A stretch of 54,811 nucleotides of DNA from Variovorax sp. Lineage in GTDB: Bacteria; Pseudomonadota; Gammaproteobacteria; Burkholderiales; Burkholderiaceae_C. Of the stretch, positions 17,383-26,401 are shown in pieces. The stretch is from contig JAGIAI010000059.1 of the NCBI GenBank assembly GCA_017744935.1, positions 1 through 54,811 on the forward strand, given 5' to 3'. Both the position numbers and the translations under genes were made by a program. Under the pieces are notes generated by a model. That model saw only the letters and a program-made list of their open reading frames with translations. It searched no databases and had not been told where the DNA came from. Positions within the stretch are counted from its first letter, which is position 1. The number at the start of each line of letters is the position of its first letter.

Positions 17383-18564
17383 ATGAAAGAAGTTGTCGTC
17401 GTCAGCGGGGTTCGCACCGCCATCGGTTCCTTCGGCGGAAGCCTGAAGGACGTTCCCCCCACCCGCCTGGCCGCACTGGTCACCAAGGAGGCGCTCTCCC
17501 GCGCCAAGGTCGACGGCAAGGACGTAGAAAACGTGGTCTTCGGCCACGTCATCAATACCGAGCCGCGCGACATGTACATGGCGCGCGTTGCGGCGATCGA
17601 AGGCGGTTGCGCCCAGGAAACGCCGGCGCTGACGGTCAACCGCCTTTGCGGCTCCGGCCTGCAGGCCATCGTGACGGCCGCACAGAGCATCCAGCTCGGC
17701 GACGCCAAGGTCGCTGTGGGCGGCGGCGCCGAGAGCATGAGCCGCGCACCTTTCGCCTCGCTCACCGCGCGCTGGGGCGCACGCATGGGCGACACAAAGA
17801 TGGTCGACATGATGATCGGCGCGCTGCACGACCCGTTCCAGAACATCCACATGGGCATCACGGCAGAGAACGTCGCCAAGAAATGGGACATCAGCCGCGA
17901 GCAGCAGGACCAGACGGCCCTCGCCAGCCACCAGCGCGCGCAGAAAGCCATCGAGAGCGGCTACTTCAAGTCGCAGATCGTTCCGGTGCCGCTCGAAAGC
18001 CGCAAGGGCCCGTCGCAGTTCGACACCGACGAGCACGTGCGCTTCAACGCGAAGATCGAAGACATGGCCAAGCTCAAGCCGGCTTTCCTGAAGGAGAACG
18101 GCACGGTCACGCCGGGCAACGCCTCTGGCCTCAACGACGCCGCGGCCGCGGTGGTGCTGATGGAAAAGGAAGAAGCCGCGCGCCGCGGACTCAAGCCGCT
18201 GGCACGGGTCGTGGCCTATGCCTTTGCGGGCGTGGACCCGGCGTACATGGGCATCGGCCCGGTACCCGCATCGCGCAAGGCACTGGAGAAGGCCGGCCTC
18301 AAGGCGTCGGACATGGATGTGGTCGAAGCCAATGAAGCCTTCGCCGCCCAGGCCTGCGCCGTTTCGAAGGATCTCGGCCTCGATGCCGCGAAGGTGAACC
18401 CGAACGGCTCCGGCATCTCGCTCGGCCACCCGATCGGCGCGACCGGCGCGCTCATCACCGTCAAGGCGCTGTATGAGCTCGAACGCATCCAGGGCCGCTA
18501 CGCCCTGGTGACCATGTGCATCGGCGGCGGCCAGGGCATCGCCTGCATTTTTGAACGGGCCTGA
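17383..18564 (+). CDS. Acetyl-CoA acetyltransferase / beta-ketothiolase
   Basis: 393 residues, the usual thiolase length. The catalytic triad is in place: nucleophile C89 in NRLCGSG, H349 in GHPIGATG and C379 in CIGGGQG. The DxxxANEAFAAQ motif is present. It catalyses thiolytic cleavage or condensation of acyl-CoA in fatty-acid degradation or PHB formation (PhaA/BktB-like). The start has GGAG 8 nt upstream. No phaB neighbour is present, so a beta-oxidation or general role is as likely. Confidence 0.93.
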   Translation: MKEVVVVSGVRTAIGSFGGSLKDVPPTRLAALVTKEALSRAKVDGKDVENVVFGHVINTEPRDMYMARVAAIEGGCAQETPALTVNRLCGSGLQAIVTAAQSIQLGDAKVAVGGGAESMSRAPFASLTARWGARMGDTKMVDMMIGALHDPFQNIHMGITAENVAKKWDISREQQDQTALASHQRAQKAIESGYFKSQIVPVPLESRKGPSQFDTDEHVRFNAKIEDMAKLKPAFLKENGTVTPGNASGLNDAAAAVVLMEKEEAARRGLKPLARVVAYAFAGVDPAYMGIGPVPASRKALEKAGLKASDMDVVEANEAFAAQACAVSKDLGLDAAKVNPNGSGISLGHPIGATGALITVKALYELERIQGRYALVTMCIGGGQGIACIFERA

Positions 18565-18586
18565 GGAATCCAGCCGATTTTCTGTC

Positions 18587-18592
18587 TATAAT
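18587..18592 (+). promoter_or_regulatory. Probable -10 box of the tRNA-Lys gene
   Basis: A perfect TATAAT lies 43 nt before the mature tRNA 5' end, within the 70-bp gap after the thiolase gene. No good -35 hexamer sits at 16-18 nt. Confidence 0.5.
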
Positions 18593-18634
18593 CCTGGGAT
18601 TGCCTGAAACGACACATCAAATGTCGTCAATCAG

Positions 18635-18710
18635 GGGCTCTTAGCTCAGTTGGTAGAGCAGCGGACTCTTAATCCGTAGGTCGAGTGTTCGAGTCACTCA
18701 GGGCCCACCA
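18635..18710 (+). tRNA. tRNA-Lys (anticodon CTT)
   Basis: 76 nt with encoded CCA. The acceptor GGGCTCT pairs with AGGGCCC (one G-U). The D-arm is GCTC/GAGC, and the anticodon stem GCGGA/TCCGT encloses loop CTCTTAA with anticodon CTT at 18668-18670, reading AAG. The T-arm is GAGTG-TTCGAGT-CACTC. All canonical features are present. Confidence 0.97.
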
Positions 18711-18717
18711 ACACACA

Positions 18718-18757
18718 ATGCCCCGCATGATCGATCATCATGCGGGGCATTTTTCTT
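18718..18757 (+). terminator. Rho-independent terminator after tRNA-Lys
   Basis: A 14-bp perfect stem (ATGCCCCGCATGAT at 18718-18731 with its complement at 18737-18750) and a 5-nt loop are followed by TTTTTCTT. This is the strongest terminator of the window. It ends just before the ribosome binding site of the GAF gene, so that gene probably has its own promoter or is read through. Confidence 0.9.
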
Positions 18758-18776
18758 GGGGTTAAGGAGATTTCAC

Positions 18777-19367
18777 GTGCTTCATGACTTGGGCTACGAA
18801 CCGGACGCACTCGAAGTGCGCGTCAGCGAACTGCTGGTCGCAACCGCCGACGGCGCGGACGCGCTGATCAACCCCTCCATCACCGAAGTACTGCGCCTGC
18901 TTCGCGAGCATCTGAAGATGGACGTCGTCTTCGTCTCCGAATTCGTGGATGGCCGCCGCGTGTTCAAGCGCGTCGAGGCCAAACCCGGTAGCCAGGTGAT
19001 CGCCGAAGGCGAATCGGCACCGCTGGAAGAATCTTTCTGCCAGTACGTGGTCGATGGCCGCCTGCCCCGGCTCGTGAAGGACGCGAAGGTCGAGCCGAAT
19101 TTCTCCGAGCTGCCGGCCACGCCCTTCCCCGTCGGCGCGCACCTGAGCACGCCGGTCGTGCTGGACGATGGCCGCATCTACGGCACGCTGTGCTGCTTCA
19201 GCTTCGCGCCGGACGACTCGCTCACCCAGCGCGACCTGCGCAAGCTCGAGATGTCGGCCCAGCTCGCGGCCAAGAAGCTCAATGAACAGCGCGCGGGCGA
19301 AGCCGAGAAGAACATGGCCGGCTGGCACCTCCAGCCCAAGGACGAGACCGCGCGCCGCGGGCGCTGA
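18777..19367 (+). CDS. GAF domain-containing protein
   Basis: 196 residues from a GTG at 18777, chosen because AAGGAG lies 7 nt upstream. One GAF domain spans about residues 30-165 (VLRLLREHLKMDVVFVSEFVDGRRVFKRVE; LEESFCQYVVDGRLP; VGAHLSTPVVLDDGRIYGTLCCFSF). No output domain (HTH, kinase, GGDEF) follows; the C-terminus is a charged helix. It is probably a small-molecule or redox sensor acting in trans, or it may bind a partner. Convergent with the hydrolase gene. Confidence 0.82.
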   Translation: MLHDLGYEPDALEVRVSELLVATADGADALINPSITEVLRLLREHLKMDVVFVSEFVDGRRVFKRVEAKPGSQVIAEGESAPLEESFCQYVVDGRLPRLVKDAKVEPNFSELPATPFPVGAHLSTPVVLDDGRIYGTLCCFSFAPDDSLTQRDLRKLEMSAQLAAKKLNEQRAGEAEKNMAGWHLQPKDETARRGR

Positions 19368-19379
19368 CCGTCCCGCGCA

Positions 19380-20825
19380 TCACTTCGCCGCGATGCCTTC
19401 GCCGATGCGTTCGGCGACGTACGGATAGAACGGGTTCGACTGCAGCCTCGACAGCATGTCGAACCCCACCATCAGCGTGCGGTTCTCGCCGCGCACGGCG
19501 AGCGCGCCGATGCTGATGCCGAAATCTTCCTTGCCGTCGGGATGCTGCCCGTACAGCGCGTCCGTCACCGGAAACGGCAGCGACACGTGCGACAGCGAAA
19601 ACACATCCGACGGATATTCGAGCGCCAGCGGCCGCGTGTGCTCTGAAGATTCGCCGGCGGCCGTCACGCGCTCGACCATGCGCGGTGTATCCGGGTCGCC
19701 GTTGGCGATCCACGTGGCCTTGAAGTTCCTCGGTGCCGGCGGCAACAGGCGGCTGCTCTGTGGATCGCTCGCATCGCGCAGCAGCGGACCGAACTTGGCA
19801 TTGCGGTTGAGATCGAAAAGCACCAGCTCGCTGCCGTTGGCCGGCAGCCGCGCATAGAGGCCGGTCACGATCGCGCTGGTGCTCACGGTGGCATCCGCGA
19901 GCGACTGGAAGGTCAGGATCGGCGGCAACTGCGCCAGCCGCCCCGCGCGTTCCTCGCGCACGATGTGCTCCTGCAGGTCGCGCGTGAGCAGCGACGACTG
20001 CCGCGCCCCGTTCACCGGGAACGAGTTGTACTTGAACGGGTTGAACTCCGGCACGATGCCGAGCCACGCCGCCTTCGCGAACGGCGGAATCACCGCAGGC
20101 CAGCCCAGGATGCCGGCGAAGCGGGACAGCTCGGTGACGCCGATCATCGGTGTGAGCAACACCAGCCGGTCAGGCCGCGCGAGGCTCTTGTCGTCGATCG
20201 CATCGAGCGCGTACTTCATGGCCAGCGCGCCGCCGTTGGAATAGCCGACGATGTGCAGCGGCAGCGGGGCCGCGACGCGGCGGCGTGCCTCCCGCACCGC
20301 GAGTTTCGTGGCTTCGAGCCAATCGCGCCATTCCACGCGCGTCAGCCCCGCCGGCACGGTGCCGTGGCCCGGCATGCGGATGCCGATCGCGACGAAGCCG
20401 TGGTCGCGGTAGAGGGCCGCAACATGTCGCAGGCTGTACGGCGAATCGGTCAGGCCATGCAGCAGCACGACGACGCCCTTCGGCGCGCCCGCGGGCTCGA
20501 ACACATAGGAGCGGTTCCAGTCCTGCTTGAAGCGCCCGGAAAACATCGCACTGCCCTCGAAATAGCGGTTGCTCGCGACGCGGGCTTCGGGCGGCAGCTT
20601 GTCGGTGACTTCGGTACGCACTTCCGCCATGGCGGCGTTCTCCGCCGCAAGGTAGGCGGCCCAGTCCGCCGTGCGCAGGGCCTCGCGCGACATCTCATGC
20701 GGCACATAGGTGTGCCACGGCCCGAGCGGCGGTCCGCTCTGGATGTCGTAGATCCGCACGCCGACAAGCACCACGATGGCCGTCACCACCACCAGCGCGA
20801 TCCGTTTCACGATCCTCAACAGCAT
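19380..20825 (-). CDS. Alpha/beta hydrolase, membrane-anchored
   Basis: 481 residues. An N-terminal TM helix (IVKRIALVVVTAIVVLVGVRIYD) is followed by a hydrolase fold: oxyanion LLHGLTDSPYS, nucleophile elbow GYSNGGALA (GxSxG), a later Asp region and a likely His in SLSHVSLPFP. It is longer than simple lipases. Esterase or lipase activity is expected, with the catalytic domain probably periplasmic. The start ATG 20825 lies 7 nt after the tetR stop, with GTGAGG upstream, so the pair is an operon and the TetR may control this gene. Confidence 0.83.
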   Translation of the reverse strand: MLLRIVKRIALVVVTAIVVLVGVRIYDIQSGPPLGPWHTYVPHEMSREALRTADWAAYLAAENAAMAEVRTEVTDKLPPEARVASNRYFEGSAMFSGRFKQDWNRSYVFEPAGAPKGVVVLLHGLTDSPYSLRHVAALYRDHGFVAIGIRMPGHGTVPAGLTRVEWRDWLEATKLAVREARRRVAAPLPLHIVGYSNGGALAMKYALDAIDDKSLARPDRLVLLTPMIGVTELSRFAGILGWPAVIPPFAKAAWLGIVPEFNPFKYNSFPVNGARQSSLLTRDLQEHIVREERAGRLAQLPPILTFQSLADATVSTSAIVTGLYARLPANGSELVLFDLNRNAKFGPLLRDASDPQSSRLLPPAPRNFKATWIANGDPDTPRMVERVTAAGESSEHTRPLALEYPSDVFSLSHVSLPFPVTDALYGQHPDGKEDFGISIGALAVRGENRTLMVGFDMLSRLQSNPFYPYVAERIGEGIAAK

Positions 20826-20832
20826 CCAGCCC

Positions 20833-21468
20833 TCACTTCCGTTGCGTTTCCAGATAGGCGCAAATCGCGGTGCACGCCTGCCCCGAGAGCGCATTCAGGT
20901 CGGGCTTTCCACCGGCGCCGATGTGCGCGTGGGCGAAAAGGCCGTACATGATGGTGAAGCTCACACGCGCGGTCTCCTGCCTGTCGCAGTCCGGGGACAG
21001 GTCCACCGCCGCATCGAGCGCCGCGCCCCATTCGTCCACGAAGCGGTCGTACATCTTGCGATAGGCCTCGGGGCCGGACAGGTGGCGCTCGAGCAGGTAG
21101 TGCGCGCCCCACTCCTGCGGGTGCTCGCGGTGGGCGTCCGCCTGCGATTCGATGACCGCGAGGACGATCTCGCGAAACGGCCGGCCGGTGTTCCGTTCCA
21201 CCGCGTCGTGCACGGCCATCAGCAGCGCCTTCGAGCGAAGGTGCAGGCACACGCGCGCAAGGTCTTCCTTGCTGGCGAAGTATTCATAGAAGCTGCCGAG
21301 GCCGGTTCCGGCCACCGCGACCAGCTCCCGGATGGTGATGCCCGCATAGCCGCGCTCCACCAAAAGCCGAACAAAGGCGTCCTGCAGCGCCTGCGAAGTG
21401 TGGCGCGCGCGTGACTGGCGCGGCTTTCTCCTGGGAGGAGCCGCGGAACGGCTGACCTTCGTCTTCAT
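20833..21468 (-). CDS. TetR/AcrR-family transcriptional regulator
   Basis: 211 residues. The basic N-terminus is RRKPRQSRARHTSQALQDAF, and the HTH is at about 38-65 (GYAGITIRELVAVAGTGLGSFYEYFASKEDL), as in TetR repressors. The C-terminal ligand domain is divergent. It is transcribed with the hydrolase and divergently from the thioesterase / acyl-CoA dehydrogenase operon (114-bp gap), so it probably represses one or both in response to an acyl-CoA or lipid ligand. ATG 21468 was chosen over 21486. Confidence 0.88.
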   Translation of the reverse strand: MKTKVSRSAAPPRRKPRQSRARHTSQALQDAFVRLLVERGYAGITIRELVAVAGTGLGSFYEYFASKEDLARVCLHLRSKALLMAVHDAVERNTGRPFREIVLAVIESQADAHREHPQEWGAHYLLERHLSGPEAYRKMYDRFVDEWGAALDAAVDLSPDCDRQETARVSFTIMYGLFAHAHIGAGGKPDLNALSGQACTAICAYLETQRK

Positions 21469-21582
21469 GCGGCAGAAACCGAACACCTACGACGCATGTT
21501 CTTCCTAGAATTTTTGGCGCCCATCGGAGCGCATTGTGCAGCCCGGTCGGAGCCGCACAAGACAAGCCGCACAGGAGACACC

Positions 21583-22389
21583 ATGACCGACAGCCAACCG
21601 TCCACCGTGTTCGTCCGCGAAGGCGAAGGCTGGCATGCCACCGAACTGGCGCGCGGGCCCTGGGACCCGCGTGCACAACATGGCGGCGCGCCTTCCGCAC
21701 TTCTCGCGCACATTGCCGAGTCGGCCGTCAGCGAACCGGGCTGGCAGCTCGCGCGACTGAGCGTCGAACTCGTCAAGCCGGTGCCGCTCGGCGCGCTGAA
21801 CTCGCGCTGCACCACGCAGGCTTCGCGCTCGACCACCCGCGTCGGCATCGACCTGCTGGCCGGCGACACACTGGTTGCGCGTGCGCACGCACTCCTGTTG
21901 CGCACGCAGGCGCTGAGCCTGCCGGATGGCCTGCCCGGCTGGTCGCCCGCGCAACTGTTGCCGCTGCCGCAGGAATGCGACCGGCAGGTGCGCATTCCCG
22001 GGCTGCCCGAAGGCGTCTACTTTCACCGTGGCGCGATGGAATCACGGGTGGCGCACGGCGATCCCTCGCAGCCCGGACCGGCCGCCGCATGGTTCCGCCT
22101 CATCGTGCCGATGGTGCAGGACACGCCCACATCCCCGGCGATGCGCGCCTGCGCCGCCGCCGACTTCGGCAACGGCCTGAGCTGGGTGCTGCCGGCGCAG
22201 CGCTACCTCTTCTCCAACGCCGACCTCAGCGTGCACCTGATGCGGCAGCCTGTCGGCGAGTGGATCGGCGTCGCGGCCGAAACGCAGGCCGACGGTGCAG
22301 GCACGGGCACGGCGCTTTCGCGCCTGTACGACAAACAGGGCCCTATCGGCGTGGCCATCCAGACCCTCGTGCTGCGCGAGCGCGCCTGA
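21583..22389 (+). CDS. Acyl-CoA thioesterase (double hot-dog family)
   Basis: 268 residues. The N-terminal half contains ARGPWDPRAQHGGAPSALLAHIAE and LARLSVELVKPVPLG, and the C-terminal half GNGLSWVLPAQRYLFSNADLSVHLMRQPVGEWIGVAAET with GTALSRLYDKQGPIG. This is the TesB-like tandem hot-dog pattern. It hydrolyses acyl-CoA to free acid and CoA. GGAG precedes ATG 21583. It is 38 nt upstream of the AidB-like dehydrogenase, so they form an operon divergent from tetR. Confidence 0.85.
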   Translation: MTDSQPSTVFVREGEGWHATELARGPWDPRAQHGGAPSALLAHIAESAVSEPGWQLARLSVELVKPVPLGALNSRCTTQASRSTTRVGIDLLAGDTLVARAHALLLRTQALSLPDGLPGWSPAQLLPLPQECDRQVRIPGLPEGVYFHRGAMESRVAHGDPSQPGPAAAWFRLIVPMVQDTPTSPAMRACAAADFGNGLSWVLPAQRYLFSNADLSVHLMRQPVGEWIGVAAETQADGAGTGTALSRLYDKQGPIGVAIQTLVLRERA

Positions 22390-22427
22390 TCCCCTTTCTT
22401 CTTCTCGACCTTCCAGGGAGACACACG

Positions 22428-24062
22428 ATGATCGGCATTCATCCGGACAACCAGGTTCCCGAACTCAAGGACTACAACGTCTACACCAGCGACCCGGGCT
22501 TGCGCAGGGCGGTCGCACGCGGCGGCGCGGAATGGCGCGACGCGGAACTCGTCCGCCAGGGCGCCGAATACGGCAGCGAAGCCACCCTGCGTGCAGCCGA
22601 GGACGCCAACCACTATGAGCCTGAGCTGCACACCCATTCGGCAACCGGCCAGCGTATCGACGCCGTCAAGTTCCATCCGGCATGGCACACGATGATGTCG
22701 ATCGCGCGGCGCAACGGCATCGCCAACCTGCCCTTCTTCGATGAGCGACCGTCCGCATGGACCGGCTACGGCGCGTCGCTCTACATGCACAGCCAGATCG
22801 AATCAGGCTCGACCTGCCCGACGACGATGACGAAGGCCTGCATCCCCGTGCTGCGCCACAACGGTGCGCTCTATGGTGCTGTTGCATCGAAGCTCGCCGC
22901 CGTGGAGCACGACGAGCGCGACGTGCCGATCGAGCAGAAGCGTTCGATTGCGGTCGGCATGGGGATGACGGAAAAACAGGGCGGGAGCGACGTGCGCACC
23001 AACACCACGCGCGCAGTGCCGCACGGCCTGGGCACGTGGGGCAGCGAATTCCTGATCAGCGGTCACAAGTGGTTCTTCTCCGCTCCGATGTGCGACGGCC
23101 ATCTCGTCCTGGCAAAGACCGATGAGCGCGGATCGTCGTGCTTCTTCGTGCCGCGCTGGCGACCGGACGGCACCAAGAACGCGATCCACATCCAGCGCCT
23201 GAAGGACAAGGTGGGCAACCGCTCCAACTCCAGCAGCGAAGTCGAGTTCAAGGAAGCCTGGGGCGTGCTCGTCGGCGAGGAAGGCCGCGGCATCCCGACC
23301 ATCATCGAGATGGCGACCTACACGCGACTCGACTGCGCGCTGTCGAGCGCCGGCTTCATCCGTCAGGCGCTCGTGCAGGCACTGCACTACGCGCGCAACC
23401 GGCACGCGTTCGGCAAGGCGCTGGTCGATCAGCCGGTGATGACCGAGCTGCTCGGCGACATGGCGCTCGAATCCGAGGCCGCGACGCTGCTCGCGATGGA
23501 CCTCGCTTCGCATTTCGGCTCGACGAAGCCGCTCGACGTCGCATGGCGGCGCCTCATGACGCCCGCTTGCAAGTTCTGGAACTGCAAGCGTGCGGTGGCG
23601 CTGACCGGCGAGGCGATGGAAGTCTTCGGCGGCAACGGCTACGTGGAGACCGGCCCGATGGGGCGCCTCTTCCGCGAAGCGCCGGTGAACTCGATCTGGG
23701 AAGGCTCAGGCAACGTCATGAGCCTGGACGTGCTGCGCGCCGTTTCGCGCAATCCTGATGATGCGCACCTCGTGCTCGACCACCTTCGCGACGTCGCTTC
23801 ACAGGACGCCACGCTGCTCGCCCAGACGCAGTGGCTGCGCGATGCGATCCAGCTCCCGCCGGAGCAGCTCGAACGGCAGGCGCGCCGCTTCACGCAGCGA
23901 CTGGTCCTGACCGCACAGGCCTGCCTGATGCTGCGGCACGCAAGCCCCGAGGCCTCCGCCGCCTTCATCGGCAGCCGCTTCGATCCCGACTGGGGGCCGG
24001 TGACCGGCATCAGCTCGGGCACCACCGATCCGGCTGCCCTGCTGCGCGCTGCCTGGCAGTGA
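22428..24062 (+). CDS. AidB-like acyl-CoA dehydrogenase
   Basis: 544 residues, longer than ordinary acyl-CoA dehydrogenases (about 385) and matching the AidB group. Features are MHSQIESGSTCPTTMTKACIPVL, FAD region MGMTEKQGGSDVRTNTT, SGHKWFFSAPMCDGHLVLAK, TRLDCALSSAGFIRQAL and the C-terminal VFGGNGYVETGPMGRLFREAPVNSIWEGSGNVM. In E. coli AidB this fold binds DNA and protects from alkylation. Here, next to a thioesterase, acyl-CoA oxidation is equally plausible. GGGAG precedes the ATG. Confidence 0.9.
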   Translation: MIGIHPDNQVPELKDYNVYTSDPGLRRAVARGGAEWRDAELVRQGAEYGSEATLRAAEDANHYEPELHTHSATGQRIDAVKFHPAWHTMMSIARRNGIANLPFFDERPSAWTGYGASLYMHSQIESGSTCPTTMTKACIPVLRHNGALYGAVASKLAAVEHDERDVPIEQKRSIAVGMGMTEKQGGSDVRTNTTRAVPHGLGTWGSEFLISGHKWFFSAPMCDGHLVLAKTDERGSSCFFVPRWRPDGTKNAIHIQRLKDKVGNRSNSSSEVEFKEAWGVLVGEEGRGIPTIIEMATYTRLDCALSSAGFIRQALVQALHYARNRHAFGKALVDQPVMTELLGDMALESEAATLLAMDLASHFGSTKPLDVAWRRLMTPACKFWNCKRAVALTGEAMEVFGGNGYVETGPMGRLFREAPVNSIWEGSGNVMSLDVLRAVSRNPDDAHLVLDHLRDVASQDATLLAQTQWLRDAIQLPPEQLERQARRFTQRLVLTAQACLMLRHASPEASAAFIGSRFDPDWGPVTGISSGTTDPAALLRAAWQ

Positions 24063-24134
24063 GGCGGGGCCCACGACGGGCGAAGCTGAAGATTTTTTGC
24101 CCGGTTGCGGCCATGGCTCTGGCATAGTGCCGCA

Positions 24135-25082
24135 ATGGCCCTGGCGGATCTTCCTCGCTCCTGGCTCACTTTCAGCGCCCCCGTGATGGCCGCACAGGCC
24201 GCGGGCCGGCCGCTGGTCGCGCTCGAATCGACCATCATTGCGCACGGCATGCCGTACCCGGAAAACGTCCGCACCGCCCGCGAGGTGGAGGCTGTGATCC
24301 GCAGCCTCGGCGCCGAGCCGGCGACCATCGCGGTCATGCGCGGTCGCATCCGCATCGGTCTGTCGGATGAAGAACTGGAGTTCCTGGGTCGTTCCGGCCA
24401 GGCCCAGAAAGTCAGCCGGCGCGACCTCCCCGCCGTCCTCACGAATGGCAGCATGGGCGCCACCACTGTGGCGGGCACGATGATCTGCGCGGCGCTTGCC
24501 GGCATCGAGGTCTTCGTGACCGGTGGGATCGGCGGCGTGCATCGCGGTGCGCAGGAAAGCTTCGACATCTCGGCCGACCTGCAGGAGCTGGCAAGGACTT
24601 CGGTGGCGGTGGTCTGCGCGGGCGCAAAGTCGATCCTCGACATCGGCCTCACCCTCGAATACCTCGAGACGCATGGCGTGCCAGTGCTCAGTTGCGAGCA
24701 GGACAACTTTGCCGCCTTCTACACGCGCGACAGCGGCTTTCGCGCAGACTATCGGCTGGACGACCCCGCGGACCAGGCGCGTTTCATTCGCACCAAGTGG
24801 GATCTCGGCCTGGTGGGCGGCGTGGTGCTGAGCACGCCGGTACCCGAGTCGGCCGAAATGTCGCTCGGCGAGATCGATTCGCTGACCCGGCAGGCGCTCG
24901 CCGAGGCCGACACCCAAGGCATTGCCGGCAAGGCGGTGACGCCGTTCCTGCTGGGGCGCATCAAGGAACTGTCAGGCGACCGGAGCCTGGCCACGAACAT
25001 TGCACTGGTGAAGCACAACGCTGCGGTCGGTGCGCGACTGGCGCTGGCGCTTGCGCACACCCGGCGCGGCTCCAGGGGCTGA
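24135..25082 (+). CDS. psuG: Pseudouridine-5'-phosphate glycosidase
   Basis: 315 residues. It shows LESTIIAHGMP with E31, QKVSRRDLPAVL with K92, VTGGIGGVHRGAQESFDISADL and CAGAKSILDIG with K164, and ends with ATNIALVKHNA. These are the Glu, two Lys and metal-site Asp residues known from E. coli PsuG. It reversibly splits pseudouridine-5'-phosphate to uracil and ribose-5-phosphate. The usual partner kinase PsuK and a transporter are not adjacent. Start ATG 24135. Confidence 0.93.
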   Translation: MALADLPRSWLTFSAPVMAAQAAGRPLVALESTIIAHGMPYPENVRTAREVEAVIRSLGAEPATIAVMRGRIRIGLSDEELEFLGRSGQAQKVSRRDLPAVLTNGSMGATTVAGTMICAALAGIEVFVTGGIGGVHRGAQESFDISADLQELARTSVAVVCAGAKSILDIGLTLEYLETHGVPVLSCEQDNFAAFYTRDSGFRADYRLDDPADQARFIRTKWDLGLVGGVVLSTPVPESAEMSLGEIDSLTRQALAEADTQGIAGKAVTPFLLGRIKELSGDRSLATNIALVKHNAAVGARLALALAHTRRGSRG

Positions 25083-25127
25083 CTGGAACGCACCGAAGCA
25101 TCCACCACTATTCAAAGGAGACAAACC

Positions 25128-25607
25128 ATGGCCGCTCCCTTCCTCGGAGGCAAGGAACGCAATGTCCAGACGAACCCGCCCGCGCCGGCAGCGGTCACCG
25201 GCGACAAGCCGGCGACGGATCTCCCACCCTCGGCGGCCCAGGTGGCCAAGGCAGGCATGAGCGTGGCGATGGAAGGGGGAAGCAAGCTCGTCGTCGGGCC
25301 CAACATCAAGCTGAAGGGCAACTCGATCAGCGACTGCGACACGCTGGTCGTCGAAGGACTGGTCGAGGCGACGATGAAGGCCCGGGTCATGCAGATCGCC
25401 GAACAGGGTGCGTACAAGGGGACGGCGGAACTCGATCTGGCCGAGATCCACGGGCGTTTCGAAGGTGACCTGACGGTCCGCCAGACGCTCTACATCAACG
25501 CGACCGGCACGGTGACGGGGAAGGTCCGCTACGGCCGCATCGTGATCACCGAAGGTGGCATGTTGTCCGGCGAAGTGAACGTGGGTGCAGCCGCACCGAC
25601 CCCGTGA
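25128..25607 (+). CDS. Bactofilin (polymer-forming cytoskeletal protein)
   Basis: 159 residues. A Pro-rich disordered N-terminus of about 50 residues leads to a right-handed beta-helix repeat domain (VVGPNIKLKGNSISDCDTLVVEGLVEATM; GTAELDLAEIHGRFEGDLTVRQTLYINATGTVTGKVRYG), then a short tail. Bactofilins assemble nucleotide-free filaments at the membrane that position cell-wall enzymes. AAAGGAG sits upstream of the ATG. It converges on an NlpC/P60 hydrolase 13 nt away, a peptidoglycan enzyme that may be functionally related. Confidence 0.9.
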   Translation: MAAPFLGGKERNVQTNPPAPAAVTGDKPATDLPPSAAQVAKAGMSVAMEGGSKLVVGPNIKLKGNSISDCDTLVVEGLVEATMKARVMQIAEQGAYKGTAELDLAEIHGRFEGDLTVRQTLYINATGTVTGKVRYGRIVITEGGMLSGEVNVGAAAPTP

Positions 25608-25620
25608 TCGGCAACGCGAG

Positions 25621-26280
25621 CTAGAGCTCGACCACGCCTGCGCCGTCCACCGCTTTAGATGCGGACGTATTTCGTGCGATCTGCACTTCCTGCACGCGGC
25701 GCGCACTGGTGAAGCGACTCGACCAGTACTTGACACCCAACTTCTCGATCCGCACTCGCGCGCCCGGCTTCGGTGCGTGGATGAAGTTGCCATCGCCCAT
25801 GTAGATGCCGACATGGCTGAACCTGTGGCGCCGGGTGTTGAAGAACACCAGATCGCCCGGCTCCAATTCGCTGCGGGCGATTTTCTTCGTGGCTGCCGCC
25901 TGCTGCGCAGCGGTGCGTGGCAGCACGGGGCCCAGGGCCTTGTCATACACCGCGCGCACGAAGCCGCTGCAGTCGAAGCCGGTTTCAGCCGAGGTGCCGC
26001 CCCATCGATACGGAACGTCGAGGAGCTTGACTGCCTCGGCCACCAGATCGCCCGATCCGCTTTCCTGCGAATCGGCGGACACCACATGCGCCAAGGCCGG
26101 CACGTCATGCGTCGCATCCGCGGTCGTTCGATGCGGAGAGGCATGCACGACGATGGCAAGCGCGCCCGCCACTGCGATGAGTGAGCGCGTGATGACTGAA
26201 GGAATATCGCCAGCTGTGTTCTTGTTCGCAGGGCTAATACTGGCGCGCCCAGCAAGCCGGGCGAAGTAGGTGAAAAGCAT
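25621..26280 (-). CDS. NlpC/P60 family cell-wall endopeptidase
   Basis: 219 residues. A membrane or signal segment at about 29-47 (VITRSLIAVAGALAIVVHA) is followed by the NlpC/P60 domain: RWGGTSAETGFDCSGF with C104, SHVGIYMG with H156 and FIHAPK with H168. The catalytic Cys-His-polar triad is complete. It should cleave peptidoglycan stem peptides in the periplasm. The first ATG (26280) lacks a visible ribosome binding site and is preceded on the minus strand by a hairpin (CCGAGCGT / ACGCTCGG, 26285-26308), so the start is unsure. Confidence 0.88.
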   Translation of the reverse strand: MLFTYFARLAGRASISPANKNTAGDIPSVITRSLIAVAGALAIVVHASPHRTTADATHDVPALAHVVSADSQESGSGDLVAEAVKLLDVPYRWGGTSAETGFDCSGFVRAVYDKALGPVLPRTAAQQAAATKKIARSELEPGDLVFFNTRRHRFSHVGIYMGDGNFIHAPKPGARVRIEKLGVKYWSSRFTSARRVQEVQIARNTSASKAVDGAGVVEL

Positions 26281-26401
26281 GACACCGAGCGTAAACAGCG
26301 ACGCTCGGGATCAACAGCGGAAAGCTCTGAAAGCTCGCCCACCCGCCGCCGCGAAGCGCCCGGATCGCGGCCCGGTGTGACTTACTTGGCAGTCGCCGCG
26401 C

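Noticed and set aside
18635..18710. tRNA-Lys as an integration site of a mobile element
   Set aside because: No integrase, no visible duplicate of the tRNA 3' end, and flanking genes are ordinary chromosomal ones.
25617..25630. CGAGCT-AG-AGCTCG palindrome between bactofilin and NlpC genes
   Set aside because: Overlaps the NlpC stop and is too short to claim as terminator or operator.
26285..26308. Hairpin before the NlpC/P60 start as a riboswitch
   Set aside because: A single 8-bp stem without conserved aptamer features; it only makes the start codon uncertain.
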